This document shows, one piece after another, positions 37,968 to 47,751 of a stretch of DNA of 64,000 nt. This DNA comes from Haemophilus paraphrohaemolyticus (GTDB lineage Bacteria; Pseudomonadota; Gammaproteobacteria; Enterobacterales; Pasteurellaceae). Position 1 is the first letter of the stretch, and every line of letters starts with the position of its first letter. The translations under genes were made by a program, and so were the position numbers. The DNA lies in NCBI RefSeq assembly GCF_002015045.1, contig NZ_MUXX01000002.1, positions 285,258-349,257 on the forward strand, in the 5' to 3' direction. The notes under the pieces are model-generated. The model was not told where the DNA came from and did not search any database. It worked only from the letters and a program-made list of their open reading frames with translations.

Positions 37968-40088
37968 ATGAAATTGAAAAACACCCCACTTTCTGTTGCT
38001 GTGCTTACAGCGCTTTCTTCTTTTGCATACGCAAACACTGCTGATTCAGTGAAACTTGATGTTGTTCAAGTTGTTTCTGAAAATGCAGGAGCAAAAAGCA
38101 AAACTAATGTTGTAACCTTAAAAGATCTTCAAAAATCGACCAACGAAGATTTAAGAGGTGTATTAAGTGCTGAACCTGCAATTAACTTCGGTGGCGGTAA
38201 CGGTGGCACATCGCAATGGGTGACTATTCGTGGTATGGGTCAAGACCAAATTGATTTCAAAGTAGATAATACTTCAAGCGACACCCCAGTTTTCCATCAC
38301 CAAAGCCGTTTTATGTTAGATCCAAGCCTTATTAAACGTATTGACGTACGTAAAGGTGCAGGTTCTGCAAGTGCGGGCATTGGTGTAACCAGTGGCTCTA
38401 TTGAAGCCACGACGGTTGATGCAAAAGATTTATTAGAAGAAGGTCAAGAGTTTGGTTTCAAACTTAATGCTGGCGTAAGTAGCAATAAAGGCCACTCACA
38501 AGGTGCAACTGTTTATGGTAAAGCAGGCGTTGTAGATGCATTATTAAGCGGTAACTGGCAAACTCTTGAAAATTACAAAGGCGGTAAAGGCTATTCAAAT
38601 AAAGATGGCTCTGATGTGGTTAAAAATAGTGCGTTAGGACAACGTGGTCTATTAGCCAAATTTGGCGTGGATATTACAGAAAATCAACGCGTTGTGTTAA
38701 GCCATCGCCAAGAACAATATCACGGTGAACGAGCATTACGCGAAGAGTTTGATTTCTCACAATCTTATTTAGCAGGTACAAGTCAAGATCTTAAAGCTGG
38801 TCAAACATTAAGTCGTGTTTTGGCAGGTAAAGATAGACGTGGAAATAACACCTATTATATTTTAGATTCAAACGGTGCCTTGATTGCGAATGATGCAACT
38901 AATAACCCTCGTTATCGTATTACGACACAAGATACGACAAACTTAGAGTGGAGTGGTAAAAATATGGGCTTCATTACTGAAGCAAAAGCAAATGCTTACC
39001 GTATTGAAACCTCACGCAAAGAACCTGCCGAAAATAGTACTACACGTGTTTTAACTCACGGTGCAAACTTAGATTTAGATTCCGAGATTGGTGAAAGTCA
39101 CTGGTTAAAATATGGTGTAAATTATCGTCATCAAGAAGCAAAACCAAATTCAATTCAAGAAATAGCTCGTGATCGTGCAACGGGTCGTATGGTTGCAACA
39201 GGTGTAAAACGCAACCAACAAAAAGAAGATGTGGGTTTATATGTTGAAGGGATTTGGGGCTTTGGACCTGTTACATTAACCACAGGTGCACGTTACGATC
39301 ACTTTAAATTCAAAGCGAACAGTGGCAAAACCGTCAGCCACGCTGATTTCAATCCAAGCATTGGTTTAATCTGGCAAGCGTTAGATAATTTAAGTTTCAA
39401 TACTAACTTAAACTATGCAAGCCGTAGCCCACGTATGTTTGAAGCGATGTTAGCAGGCAATACATTACGTGATGTTTCAGATAATCTACGTGCAGAAAAA
39501 GCACGTAACACAGAAGTGGGTTTCAATTATGATGTAACTAAAAACATCTCATTAAACGGTAGCTACTTCTGGCAAAAAGTAAAAGATGCTCACGCGACTA
39601 AAGCTAACACCATTGTAAATGCTGCACTACTACGTAACCAAGGTTATGAATTAGGCGGCGCTTATAAACAAGGTGGTTTCAAATTCCGTGTAGGCGTTGC
39701 CGAAAGTAAACCAGAAACCTTCACATTTAACAATGCAAGTTTAGATCATGCCGTATTTGCAGTAGCAACAGGTCGCACTTGGACAACATCCGTTTCTTAT
39801 AAATTTGAAAATCCAAGTTTAGAATTAGGTTGGAAAGGTCGTTTTGTTGAAGGCGAAACAGGCACACCAAGTCGCGGGTCAAATGCTGGTTCAGCGGCAA
39901 TCAAACAATCAGGGTATGGTGTGAGTGATTTCTATGCAAACTGGGAAGCAAACAAAAACTTAATGCTTAATTTTGCGGTAAATAACGCATTTAACAAAAA
40001 CTATAAGAGCCATAGCCAACGTGCTGGTGGTAATAGTTTAGCGGGTGCAGGTCGTGATTTCCGTATGAATGCAACTTACACTTTCTAA
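37968..40088 (+). CDS. TonB-dependent outer-membrane receptor (FrpB/FetA-like)
   Basis: A 706-residue outer-membrane receptor. Signal peptide 1-22 (ends FAYA), a TonB-box-like KLDVVQVV at about 29-36, a plug domain (LRGVLSAEPAINF, WVTIRGMG, IKRIDVRKGAGSASAGIG), then a beta-barrel ending in aromatic Phe (NATYTF). The plug with HHQSRFMLDPS recalls FrpB/FetA-type iron-chelate receptors, but the ligand cannot be fixed. A Fur-like palindrome upstream supports iron uptake. A strong terminator follows. Confidence 0.85.
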   Translation: MKLKNTPLSVAVLTALSSFAYANTADSVKLDVVQVVSENAGAKSKTNVVTLKDLQKSTNEDLRGVLSAEPAINFGGGNGGTSQWVTIRGMGQDQIDFKVDNTSSDTPVFHHQSRFMLDPSLIKRIDVRKGAGSASAGIGVTSGSIEATTVDAKDLLEEGQEFGFKLNAGVSSNKGHSQGATVYGKAGVVDALLSGNWQTLENYKGGKGYSNKDGSDVVKNSALGQRGLLAKFGVDITENQRVVLSHRQEQYHGERALREEFDFSQSYLAGTSQDLKAGQTLSRVLAGKDRRGNNTYYILDSNGALIANDATNNPRYRITTQDTTNLEWSGKNMGFITEAKANAYRIETSRKEPAENSTTRVLTHGANLDLDSEIGESHWLKYGVNYRHQEAKPNSIQEIARDRATGRMVATGVKRNQQKEDVGLYVEGIWGFGPVTLTTGARYDHFKFKANSGKTVSHADFNPSIGLIWQALDNLSFNTNLNYASRSPRMFEAMLAGNTLRDVSDNLRAEKARNTEVGFNYDVTKNISLNGSYFWQKVKDAHATKANTIVNAALLRNQGYELGGAYKQGGFKFRVGVAESKPETFTFNNASLDHAVFAVATGRTWTTSVSYKFENPSLELGWKGRFVEGETGTPSRGSNAGSAAIKQSGYGVSDFYANWEANKNLMLNFAVNNAFNKNYKSHSQRAGGNSLAGAGRDFRMNATYTF

Positions 40089-40112
40089 TTTCATAATAAT
40101 CCCTCTATGATC

Positions 40113-40151
40113 AAACCTTACCCACCTCTTTCGAGGTAGGTAAGGTTTTTT
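40113..40151 (+). terminator. Terminator of the TonB receptor gene
   Basis: AAACCTTACC (40113-40122) and ACCTC form a nearly perfect stem with GAGGT and GGTAAGG (40133-40145), followed by seven Ts. Confidence 0.85.
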
Positions 40152-40217
40152 TCGTTCTCCCTCTTTCGGATTTATGGCATAATCTGTGCAGTTTTATTTT
40201 TGTTCACTTAGATTTCA

Positions 40218-42116
40218 ATGTTTCCAGAATTTGGCTATTTTTCCCTGATTTTTGCTCTTATTGCCTCGATAACCCAAGTAGGGTTATCGCTTTGGGGTGA
40301 ACTAAGAAGAGCCCCATATTTTTTATCTCTAAACCCATTTCTCTCGCTATTACAAGCGGTCGGAACGGGCATTTCTTTTGCAAGCCTTGCTTATGCGTTT
40401 TTAACCGATGACTTCTCGGTGATTTATGTTGCTCAACACTCCAATAGCCAATTACCCGATTTTTTTAAATTCGCTGCCACTTGGGGCGGGCACGAAGGTT
40501 CAATGCTCTTTTGGCTTACCGCACTCACGCTCTGGACGACGGTCTTTTGCCTTTTTTCTCGTAAAATCGACCGCTTGTTTGCCAACCGCACGCTAGCGAT
40601 GATTTCACTTGTTGCAATGGGCTTTATGCTCTTTATCTTGCTAGTTTCCAACCCCTTCGAGCGTGGTTTTCCACCTCCTCCAGAAGGCCGTGATCTCAAT
40701 CCAATGCTGCAAGATGTTGGCTTAATTTTCCATCCGCCACTGCTCTATTTAGGTTATGTCGGCTTTGCCGTGAGCTTTGCGATGATTGTAGCAAGCCTAC
40801 TTTCTGGCAAAATGGACGCTGCCGTAGCTCGTTGGATTCGCCCTTGGACGATGATTTCGTGGGGCTTTCTCACCGCAGGGATTATCCTCGGTGCTTGGTG
40901 GGCGTATTACGAACTTGGCTGGGGAGGTTGGTGGTTCTGGGATCCGGTTGAAAATGCTTCATTGATGCCGTGGCTTCTCGGCACTGCGTTAGTGCATTCG
41001 TTAATCGCTAGCGAACAACGTGGCATGTTTAATTATTGGACGATTCTACTCGCCATTTTCGCCTTCGCCTTAAGCTTGCTCGGCACATTTATCGTTCGCT
41101 CTGGCGTACTTACTTCTGTACACGCCTTTGCGGTCGATCCTGATCGCGGTGTGGCATTACTGCTGCTTTTCTTCAGTCTCAGTTTTATTGCTCTCGCACT
41201 CTTCGCTTGTAAAACTCAATTCTGGCAAGGTGAAGTACGCTTTACGCTCTTTTCTAAAGAAACCGCTTTTTTATTGCTCAATGGTTTATTTGCTGTAGCA
41301 ACTTCGGTTGTGTTGCTTGGCACTTTTTATCCGCTTGTGTTTACGATGATGCAATGGGGCAGTATTTCCGTTGGCGCACCTTATTTCAACACTATTTTCA
41401 CCCCACTTGCGTTGCTAGCAATGTGTGCAATGGGCGTAGCAGTGGTACTTCGCTGGAAAAATGTACCTCTTAAACAAGCTAAATTGCAACTCTGGCTTCT
41501 GCCCGTGGCGGTGTTGCTTGCCCTTGGTTTGATTTATCACACCGTGAGCCAAACACATCTGTTTAAAATCGAACCACTTCCCGTAGTGTTCGTCAGCCTT
41601 GCATTCTGGATTATGTTGACGCATCTGCCTTATTTGCGTTTTATGTGGAAAATCCGTCTGCTTGCAATGCGTTTGGCACATATCGGCTTTGCGATTTGTG
41701 TAATTGGTGCGATGATGAACAGCTACTATGGTGATGAAATTGGTGTGCGATTAAAACCGACTGAAACTGCCAATATCGCCGATTTTGAATTTAAATATGA
41801 AGAGTATCGCGATGCTATTGGTGCCAACTACACTGCTGAACAAGCCGTTTTTTCCATCAGTAAAGCTGGCAAAACGCTCGCCCAAATCATCCCAGAACGA
41901 CGTTATTACGACATCCGCACCATGACAATGGCTGAAGTCGGCTTATATCACCACGGCTTGCATGATCTTTATGTAGTGATGGGCGATAAATTCGGCAATT
42001 TAGAATACGCCTTCCGCCTACATTACAAACCTTACGTTAGAGCTTTATGGCTTGGTGGGGTAATTATGGTGCTGGCTTCACTGATGGCATTGGTGGGGTA
42101 TCGGCAACGTCGATAA
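40218..42116 (+). CDS. Cytochrome c heme lyase subunit CcmF/NrfE
   Basis: A 632-residue inner-membrane protein with about fifteen TM segments. The tryptophan-rich heme-handling motif WGGWWFWDPVENAS is at about 234-247, with periplasmic His residues in the conserved loops. It attaches heme to apocytochromes together with CcmH. The cluster lacks ccmABCDE, so this could be either the general ccmF or the nrfE-type lyase for the CxxCK heme of NrfA, encoded 11 kb away. Length (632) fits CcmF better than E. coli NrfE. The symbol is left open for this reason. Confidence 0.9.
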   Translation: MFPEFGYFSLIFALIASITQVGLSLWGELRRAPYFLSLNPFLSLLQAVGTGISFASLAYAFLTDDFSVIYVAQHSNSQLPDFFKFAATWGGHEGSMLFWLTALTLWTTVFCLFSRKIDRLFANRTLAMISLVAMGFMLFILLVSNPFERGFPPPPEGRDLNPMLQDVGLIFHPPLLYLGYVGFAVSFAMIVASLLSGKMDAAVARWIRPWTMISWGFLTAGIILGAWWAYYELGWGGWWFWDPVENASLMPWLLGTALVHSLIASEQRGMFNYWTILLAIFAFALSLLGTFIVRSGVLTSVHAFAVDPDRGVALLLLFFSLSFIALALFACKTQFWQGEVRFTLFSKETAFLLLNGLFAVATSVVLLGTFYPLVFTMMQWGSISVGAPYFNTIFTPLALLAMCAMGVAVVLRWKNVPLKQAKLQLWLLPVAVLLALGLIYHTVSQTHLFKIEPLPVVFVSLAFWIMLTHLPYLRFMWKIRLLAMRLAHIGFAICVIGAMMNSYYGDEIGVRLKPTETANIADFEFKYEEYRDAIGANYTAEQAVFSISKAGKTLAQIIPERRYYDIRTMTMAEVGLYHHGLHDLYVVMGDKFGNLEYAFRLHYKPYVRALWLGGVIMVLASLMALVGYRQRR

Positions 42117-42117
42117 T

Positions 42118-42247
42118 CCTAGGGCGATACGCCCTAGGTTACGTATGAATGCGTCCTTACAGGACGCTATGATTTTATTCATGTCTATTTGTAACTTCCA
42201 GCTCTGTAAGGGCTGATTTATGCGTAACCTATGGCGTAAGCCATAGG
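42118..42247. repeat. CCTAGGGC-type repeats, facing pair (copies 2a and 2b)
   Basis: Copy 2a (42118-42169, +) has hairpin CCTAGGGC/GCCCTAGG, linker TTACGTATGAAT, and hairpin GCGTCC/GGACGC. Copy 2b (42199-42247) is the same element on the other strand with CCTATGGC/GCCATAGG and CAGCCCT/AGAGCTG. The pair fills the gap between ccmF/nrfE and dsbE inside what should be one operon. Confidence 0.8.
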
Positions 42248-42270
42248 AGATTACCGAAAAAGGAAAAATA

Positions 42271-42804
42271 ATGAAAAAACTCCTCCTCTTTATCCCCCTC
42301 GCCATTCTGGTGGCAGTGGTGGCATTTTTAACCGTTCCTCTGCTTAATAAAGATGCTCTGTCTCCAACAGAAGATTGGCAAGATAAGCCAATACCCGAAT
42401 TTGTGGGCAAAAATTTGCTCGATCCGCACGCACGTTTAACCAACAACAGCTTGCCGCAAGAGCCCTATATTTTGAATGTTTGGGCGAGTTGGTGTACCTG
42501 GTGTATTAAAGAGTTTCCGATCTTATTGAAATTGAAAGCTCAAGGCGTGCCGATTGTGGGTTTAACTTATTCCGATCAACCCGCCGATGCTCGCGAAGCC
42601 TTGGGACGTTGGGGAAATCCATTTACGTTGGTGATTGATGACTATGAACGCGGTTTTTTAATTCAAACCTTGAAGGTCTCTTCCGCCCCGTCAAGCTACT
42701 TGGTGGATAAACACGGCGTCGTTCGCTACCAACAAAAAGGCTATAATCCTGATTTTGAAAAGGATTTCCTGCCACGATTAGAAGCATTAAGAAACGAAAA
42801 ATAA
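42271..42804 (+). CDS. Thiol:disulfide interchange protein DsbE/CcmG
   Basis: A 177-residue periplasmic thioredoxin-fold protein anchored by an N-terminal TM (about 3-24). The active site WASWCTWCIKEFP has Cys75 and Cys78, and the cis-Pro segment VSSAPSSYLVDK is visible. It keeps the CxxCH cysteines of apocytochrome c reduced for heme attachment. Between the CcmF/NrfE and CcmH/NrfF genes, it belongs to the cytochrome c assembly cluster. Confidence 0.92.
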   Translation: MKKLLLFIPLAILVAVVAFLTVPLLNKDALSPTEDWQDKPIPEFVGKNLLDPHARLTNNSLPQEPYILNVWASWCTWCIKEFPILLKLKAQGVPIVGLTYSDQPADAREALGRWGNPFTLVIDDYERGFLIQTLKVSSAPSSYLVDKHGVVRYQQKGYNPDFEKDFLPRLEALRNEK

Positions 42805-42827
42805 GAGCATAGAAATATAGGAATAGA

Positions 42828-43241
42828 ATGAAGTTTTTGCAAAAGATTACCCTTTTTTTACCGCTTGTGTTTGCCGTTTTCAGCAATATTGTCAAGGCGG
42901 AAATGGTCGATACCTTCCAATTTCACAACGATGCGGATCGTATACGTGCAATAAGTTTGGCAAAATCTTTGCGTTGCCCGCAATGCCAGAATCAGAATTT
43001 GCTGGAGTCAAATGCCACTACCGCTTACAAACTTCGTATTGAAGTGTATGAAATGGTCAATGAAGGCAAATCGGATCAGGAAATTGTCGAAATTATGACC
43101 CAGCGTTTCGGTAATTTTGTAAACTACAAACCGCCTGTGAATGAGCAAACTTGGTTGCTTTGGGGGATGCCTGTTGGATTGTTACTTTTAGTTTTGATCG
43201 CAATTGTATGGCGAACTAGTTCAAAAAGAGCAGGAAAATAG
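42828..43241 (+). CDS. Cytochrome c biogenesis protein CcmH/NrfF
   Basis: A 137-residue protein with a signal peptide (about 1-24), the conserved LRCPQCQNQN redox motif (Cys50, Cys53) and a C-terminal TM segment (about 106-127). It is the short CcmH/NrfF form without the TPR domain, which is encoded separately by the next gene (stop TAG and ATG adjacent). It reduces or presents apocytochrome to the CcmF lyase. Confidence 0.92.
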   Translation: MKFLQKITLFLPLVFAVFSNIVKAEMVDTFQFHNDADRIRAISLAKSLRCPQCQNQNLLESNATTAYKLRIEVYEMVNEGKSDQEIVEIMTQRFGNFVNYKPPVNEQTWLLWGMPVGLLLLVLIAIVWRTSSKRAGK

Positions 43242-43985
43242 ATGAAAACACGTGAACAGCTTAATTTAGAAAACTATCAACAAGCGGTCAAATTCGCAGG
43301 CAATTTTGACGAACCGTTCAAACAAGAATATTTGTCGGAGGCAGAAAGCCGTTATCAATTTGATCAAAATACAACAGAACCTTTACAAAATAAAAGGAAA
43401 TTTTCACCGCTTGTCGCAAGTTTGGTTGTGCTTTTAATTACCGTCCTCAGTGGCTTACTTTATTGGCAGTCGGGGCGTTATGCCTTGGTGCAAAAAGGTG
43501 AGCAAATGCATCAAGCCTTCCAAGTGAAATTGGAGATGGAAGACAAAACCCAAAAAAACGATCGCTATATTGAGAGCTTGCAAAACCGCTTGCGCGAGAA
43601 CCCAAACGATGGCGATTTGTGGTATGAATTGGGGCAGGCTTATGCGTTAAATAATGAGTTTAATTCAGCATTGATTAGCTATCAAAATGCACAGGTGGTA
43701 TTGGGCGAAAAAGCGGCGATTTTAGGGGCAATGGCAACCGTAGATTATTATGATAAAGGGCAAAAACTATCAAAGCAGGCAAAAGCGTGGTTAGATAAAG
43801 CCTTAGCATTAGACCCAAAAGAGAGTTCAAGCTTGTTACTACTGGCTTCCGATGCCTTTTTGCATAATGATTATGAGCAAGCAATTAGCTATTGGCGACG
43901 TGTGTTAGATGGCGATAATGATGCCATTAACCGCCGTGCAATTATTCAAAGTATTGAAATGGCGAAGCAGATGAGGCAAAAATAA
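43242..43985 (+). CDS. TPR-containing cytochrome c biogenesis protein CcmI/NrfG
   Basis: A 247-residue protein with one TM segment (about 52-72) and a soluble C-terminal domain with TPR repeats from about 115 (NPNDGDLWYELGQAYALNNEF and following). It acts as apocytochrome chaperone in the heme-lyase complex. The start directly abuts the ccmH/nrfF stop. An N-terminal segment (NLENYQQAVKFAGNFD) precedes the TM. It ends the four-gene cluster; no clear terminator is visible before ilvD. Confidence 0.88.
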   Translation: MKTREQLNLENYQQAVKFAGNFDEPFKQEYLSEAESRYQFDQNTTEPLQNKRKFSPLVASLVVLLITVLSGLLYWQSGRYALVQKGEQMHQAFQVKLEMEDKTQKNDRYIESLQNRLRENPNDGDLWYELGQAYALNNEFNSALISYQNAQVVLGEKAAILGAMATVDYYDKGQKLSKQAKAWLDKALALDPKESSSLLLLASDAFLHNDYEQAISYWRRVLDGDNDAINRRAIIQSIEMAKQMRQK

Positions 43986-44132
43986 CCCCTTCTCTGAAAA
44001 AATTTCTAGATGGAATTTTTTCTGTCTCTCTTACCAAGAGCAAAGAGGAAATTTTCCACAAACTATTTAAATTCAAGTAGAATAGAACCCTTTTATTTTA
44101 ACAGACACAGCAGATAAAAATTTGGAGAGATT

Positions 44133-45968
44133 ATGCCTAAACTACGTTCAGCGACCAGTACACAAGGTCGTAATATGGCGGGTGCACGTGCATTATGGCG
44201 TGCAACAGGAATGAAAGAAAATGATTTCGGTAAACCAATTATTGCCGTGGTAAACTCATTTACCCAATTCGTACCAGGTCACGTACATTTAAAAGATATG
44301 GGACAGTTGGTTGCCGCTGAAATTGAAAAGGCAGGTGGTGTCGCAAAAGAATTTAACACTATTGCGGTGGACGATGGTATCGCGATGGGACACGGTGGTA
44401 TGCTTTATTCGCTTCCAAGCCGTGATTTAATTGCAGACTCTGTGGAATATATGGTGAACGCACACTGTGCGGATGCGATGGTCTGTATTTCCAACTGCGA
44501 CAAAATTACCCCCGGGATGTTGATGGCGGCAATGCGTTTGAATATTCCAACCATCTTCGTTTCAGGCGGCCCAATGGAAGCGGGTAAAACCAAGCTTTCT
44601 GATCAATTAATTCGCTTAGATTTGGTAGATGCAATGATCGAAGCAGCCGATCCAAATGTTTCAGATGAACGTATTGATGCCATTGAGCGTTCTGCTTGCC
44701 CAACGTGCGGCTCTTGCTCGGGTATGTTCACCGCAAACTCAATGAACTGCTTAACAGAAGCATTAGGTTTAAGCTTACCGGGCAACGGCTCAATGCTTGC
44801 CACCCACGCAGACCGTAAAGAGTTGTTCTTAAAAGCGGGGCGTCAAATCGTTGAATTATGCAAACGCTACTACGAACAAGACGACGAAAGCGTATTGCCA
44901 CGCTCAATCGGTACTTTCGATGCCTTTGAAAATGCGATGAGCTTAGACATCGCAATGGGCGGTTCAAGTAACACTGTATTACACTTACTCGCTGCCGCAC
45001 AAGAAGCAGGCGTGGACTTCAAAATGGAAGACATTGACCGCTTATCTCGCAAGGTTCCTTGCTTGAGTAAAATCGCACCGAACACCAACAAATACCATAT
45101 GGAAGATGTTCACCGTGCAGGCGGTATTATGGGCTTATTAGGCGAATTAGACCGTGCAGGCTTAATCCACAAAAATACCCACACTGTATTAGGCTTAACC
45201 ATGGGCGATCAGCTTGACCAATACGACATTATCCGCAACCAAGACGAAGAGTTACATAAATTTTTCCGTGCAGGCCCTGCAGGCATTCGCACCACTCAAG
45301 CGTTCTCACAAGATTGTCGTTGGGACACGGTAGATAACGACCGCGTAAACGGTTGTATCCGCAACAAAGAAAACGCTATTTCACAAGAAGGCGGTTTAGC
45401 AGTGTTATTTGGTAATATCGCAGAAGACGGCTGCATTGTAAAAACTGCAGGAGTAGATGAATCGATCTGGAAATTCACTGGTAAAGCGATTGTATTTGAA
45501 AGCCAAGAAGATGCCGTTGCAGGTATTTTAGGTGGTAAAGTGAAAGAAGGTCATGTGGTGATCATCCGTTACGAAGGCCCGAAAGGCGGACCAGGTATGC
45601 AAGAGATGCTTTACCCAACCAGCTACTTAAAATCGATGGGCTTAGGCAAAAAATGTGCACTTTTAACAGATGGACGTTTCTCTGGTGGTACATCAGGTTT
45701 GTCTATCGGTCACGCCTCGCCAGAAGCAGCCTCAGGTGGTGCAATTGGTTTAGTTCGCGATGGCGATATTATCAACATCGACATTCCAAACCGTGCCATC
45801 AATCTTGCAGTAAGCGATGAAGAACTTGCAACACGCCGTGCTGAGCAAGATCAAAAAGGCTGGCAGCCTGTAAACCGCCAACGTGAAGTCTCTTTTGCAC
45901 TAAAAGTTTACGGACATTTCGCCACTTCAGCCGATAAAGGTGCGGTGCGCGATAAAACGAAAATTTAA
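44133..45968 (+). CDS. ilvD: Dihydroxy-acid dehydratase
   Basis: A 611-residue Fe-S dehydratase for the third step of valine and isoleucine synthesis. Cluster cysteines are in [12 protein letters not shown] and [19 protein letters not shown], and conserved [13 protein letters not shown] and [19 protein letters not shown] are visible. GGAGAG precedes the ATG. The gene stands alone; in enterics it follows ilvGM, which here lies 6 kb away in reverse orientation. Confidence 0.97.
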   Translation: MPKLRSATSTQGRNMAGARALWRATGMKENDFGKPIIAVVNSFTQFVPGHVHLKDMGQLVAAEIEKAGGVAKEFNTIAVDDGIAMGHGGMLYSLPSRDLIADSVEYMVNAHCADAMVCISNCDKITPGMLMAAMRLNIPTIFVSGGPMEAGKTKLSDQLIRLDLVDAMIEAADPNVSDERIDAIERSACPTCGSCSGMFTANSMNCLTEALGLSLPGNGSMLATHADRKELFLKAGRQIVELCKRYYEQDDESVLPRSIGTFDAFENAMSLDIAMGGSSNTVLHLLAAAQEAGVDFKMEDIDRLSRKVPCLSKIAPNTNKYHMEDVHRAGGIMGLLGELDRAGLIHKNTHTVLGLTMGDQLDQYDIIRNQDEELHKFFRAGPAGIRTTQAFSQDCRWDTVDNDRVNGCIRNKENAISQEGGLAVLFGNIAEDGCIVKTAGVDESIWKFTGKAIVFESQEDAVAGILGGKVKEGHVVIIRYEGPKGGPGMQEMLYPTSYLKSMGLGKKCALLTDGRFSGGTSGLSIGHASPEAASGGAIGLVRDGDIINIDIPNRAINLAVSDEELATRRAEQDQKGWQPVNRQREVSFALKVYGHFATSADKGAVRDKTKI

Positions 45969-45980
45969 TTAAACTAACCG

Positions 45981-46013
45981 AAAGGCTGATGGGAAATCTG
46001 TTAGCCTTTTTTA
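45981..46013 (+). terminator. ilvD terminator
   Basis: AAAGGCT (45981-45987) pairs with AGCCTTT (46003-46009), followed by TTTT, just after the stop codon. Confidence 0.7.
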
Positions 46014-46019
46014 GTAGGT

Positions 46020-46083
46020 TGTGTGAATGCAATTCACGCACTATTTTTTACCGCTTGTATGCGTGAACTGATGGTTCACACAC
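46020..46083. repeat. GTGTGAA-type palindrome pair
   Basis: Two dyads, TGTGAA/TTCACGCA (46021-46040) and GCGTGAAC/GTTCACAC (46061-46081), face each other around an uptake signal (ACCGCTTGT), and the whole segment is itself an inverted repeat. It belongs to the same family as 833-855 and 14039-14055. Confidence 0.7.
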
Positions 46084-46099
46084 CTTACTGTGAGGAATT

Positions 46100-46663
46100 A
46101 TGGATATTTTAGATTTACTTCATCATCGTCGTTCAAGTAAACAATTTGGCAATGTTGCACCTAATACAGAACAGCTTGATGCGATTTTAAAAGCAGCTTT
46201 ACGAGCACCAGATCACGGGCGAATGAAACCTTATCATTTTGTGGTGATTCAAAAAAGTGGTATGCCTAAATTTCACGAATGCTTAAAATCAGCAGCCATT
46301 GAATTTGAAATGGACGAAAAAAATGCTGCCAAAGCTGATAAATTGGCAAATCAAGCTCCAATGGTCATTGGCGTGGTGGCAAAATTAGATCACGAATCAG
46401 TGAAAGTCCCTGTTTGGGAGCAAATTGTTTGTGCAGGTTGTGCCACTTATGCAATGCAATTAGCAGCAAACGCTCAAGGTTTTGATACTGTTTGGATTAC
46501 GAAAAAATGGGTGGAAGGCAAAGCCATTCGCGAAGCATTTGGTTGTGCGGAAACGGATAAAGTGATTGGCTTACTAATGATCGGTTCACCGAAAGATGGC
46601 GAAGAAATTGCTTCAGCCCGCGATGCAGAAGATCCAACTGATTTTGTGCACTTTATCCGCTAA
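46100..46663 (+). CDS. Nitroreductase family protein, YdjA-like
   Basis: A 187-residue FMN-dependent nitroreductase-fold protein. It starts MDILDLLHHRRSSKQF with the FMN-phosphate Arg-Arg-Ser, then APDHGRMKPYHFVVI, GCATYAMQLAANAQGFDTVWITKK, and FGCAETDKVIGLLMIG, all matching E. coli YdjA. The in vivo substrate is unknown. TGAGGAA precedes the ATG. A repeat pair separates it from ilvD. Confidence 0.9.
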   Translation: MDILDLLHHRRSSKQFGNVAPNTEQLDAILKAALRAPDHGRMKPYHFVVIQKSGMPKFHECLKSAAIEFEMDEKNAAKADKLANQAPMVIGVVAKLDHESVKVPVWEQIVCAGCATYAMQLAANAQGFDTVWITKKWVEGKAIREAFGCAETDKVIGLLMIGSPKDGEEIASARDAEDPTDFVHFIR

Positions 46664-46677
46664 TATAGTTGAAAACG

Positions 46678-47034
46678 TTACTCAAAACCACGCTCAAAAA
46701 TCACACCGACACTGCTTGCTTGAGCCACGGCTTTAGGCTTGTGTAATTTGATACGTAATTTTTGAATGCTGTAAGTTTCTTGCAGTAAATTTGCTACTTG
46801 ATAAGCAACTGTTTCGACCAGTTTGAAAGGTTTACCTTCCACGAAATTCAAAATACGCTCTGACACTTCGGCATAATTTAAGCAATATTGAACATCATCG
46901 GTTTCCACCGCTTTGCTGAAATCCCAATAGAGTTCAATATCAAACACAAGGCGTTGTTTGATGGTGTGCTCCCAATCGTAGGCACCGATGGAAGCAAAAG
47001 CGGTCAGTTCGTGGATAAAAACTTTATCAAGCAT
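46678..47034 (-). CDS. folB: Dihydroneopterin aldolase
   Basis: A 118-residue FolB that cleaves dihydroneopterin in folate synthesis. Features are LDKVFIHELTAFASIGAYDWE with the active-site Glu, FDIELYWDF, LNYAEVSERILNFVE with the conserved Tyr, VETVAYQVANLL, and a C-terminal catalytic Lys region (LHKPKAV). AAGGAAA precedes the ATG. It ends 14 nt from the convergent nitroreductase stop and is divergent from plsY. Confidence 0.94.
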   Translation of the reverse strand: MLDKVFIHELTAFASIGAYDWEHTIKQRLVFDIELYWDFSKAVETDDVQYCLNYAEVSERILNFVEGKPFKLVETVAYQVANLLQETYSIQKLRIKLHKPKAVAQASSVGVIFERGFE

Positions 47035-47120
47035 TATAGATTTTCCTTATTTTATTCTGCTTTTATTATGCAGATAATGCGGTAAAATAGCGACAATATA
47101 ACACAAAGACAGGGAAAAAT

Positions 47121-47708
47121 ATGACATTTACCGCGTATTTAATGATCTTCGGGACTTATCTGCTCGGTTCTGTATCGAGTGCAATTATTTTTTGCCGATT
47201 AGCAGGCCTGCCTGACCCACGTGAAAATGGCTCGAGAAACCCTGGAGCAACGAATGTATTGCGTATTGGTGGACGACTTTCTGCTCTTGGCGTGTTGTTG
47301 TTTGATGTGTTAAAAGGAATGCTACCTGTTGCCATTGCTTTCCGTTTGGGGTTAGAACCAAGCGAAATTGGCTTTATTGCATTAGCTGCTTGCTTAGGAC
47401 ACGTTTTTCCGATTTTCTTCCACTTCCGTGGCGGTAAAGGTGTTGCCACCGCCTTAGGCGCACTGATTCCTTTTGGAATGGAAATTTCTGAATTAGCTCT
47501 TGCAACTTGGCTAATAACCTTTCTTATTTCTCGCTATTCTTCATTAAGTGCTGTCATCACCGCCCTGATACTGCCTACTTTTGTTTGGTGGTATAAGCCT
47601 GAATTTACTTTTCCTGTTGCACTAGTTTGTTGCTTATTGGTTTATCGTCACCACGACAATATTCAACGCTTATGGCGTGGGCAGGAAGATAAAATGAGTT
47701 TTAAATGA
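47121..47708 (+). CDS. plsY: Glycerol-3-phosphate acyltransferase PlsY
   Basis: A 195-residue inner-membrane enzyme with five TM segments that acylates glycerol-3-phosphate from acyl-phosphate. Conserved loops are [30 protein letters not shown], and [25 protein letters not shown] precedes the ATG. plsY next to divergent folB is a common gammaproteobacterial arrangement. A terminator follows. Confidence 0.95.
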   Translation: MTFTAYLMIFGTYLLGSVSSAIIFCRLAGLPDPRENGSRNPGATNVLRIGGRLSALGVLLFDVLKGMLPVAIAFRLGLEPSEIGFIALAACLGHVFPIFFHFRGGKGVATALGALIPFGMEISELALATWLITFLISRYSSLSAVITALILPTFVWWYKPEFTFPVALVCCLLVYRHHDNIQRLWRGQEDKMSFK

Positions 47709-47717
47709 CAAAATAAC

Positions 47718-47742
47718 AAAGCCACCTCTCGGTGGCTTTTTA
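47718..47742 (+). terminator. plsY terminator
   Basis: AAAGCCACC (47718-47726) pairs with GGTGGCTTT (47731-47739) around a 4-nt loop, followed by TT. It lies between convergent plsY and leuD and could serve both. Confidence 0.85.
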
Positions 47743-47751
47743 ACGTTGTCA

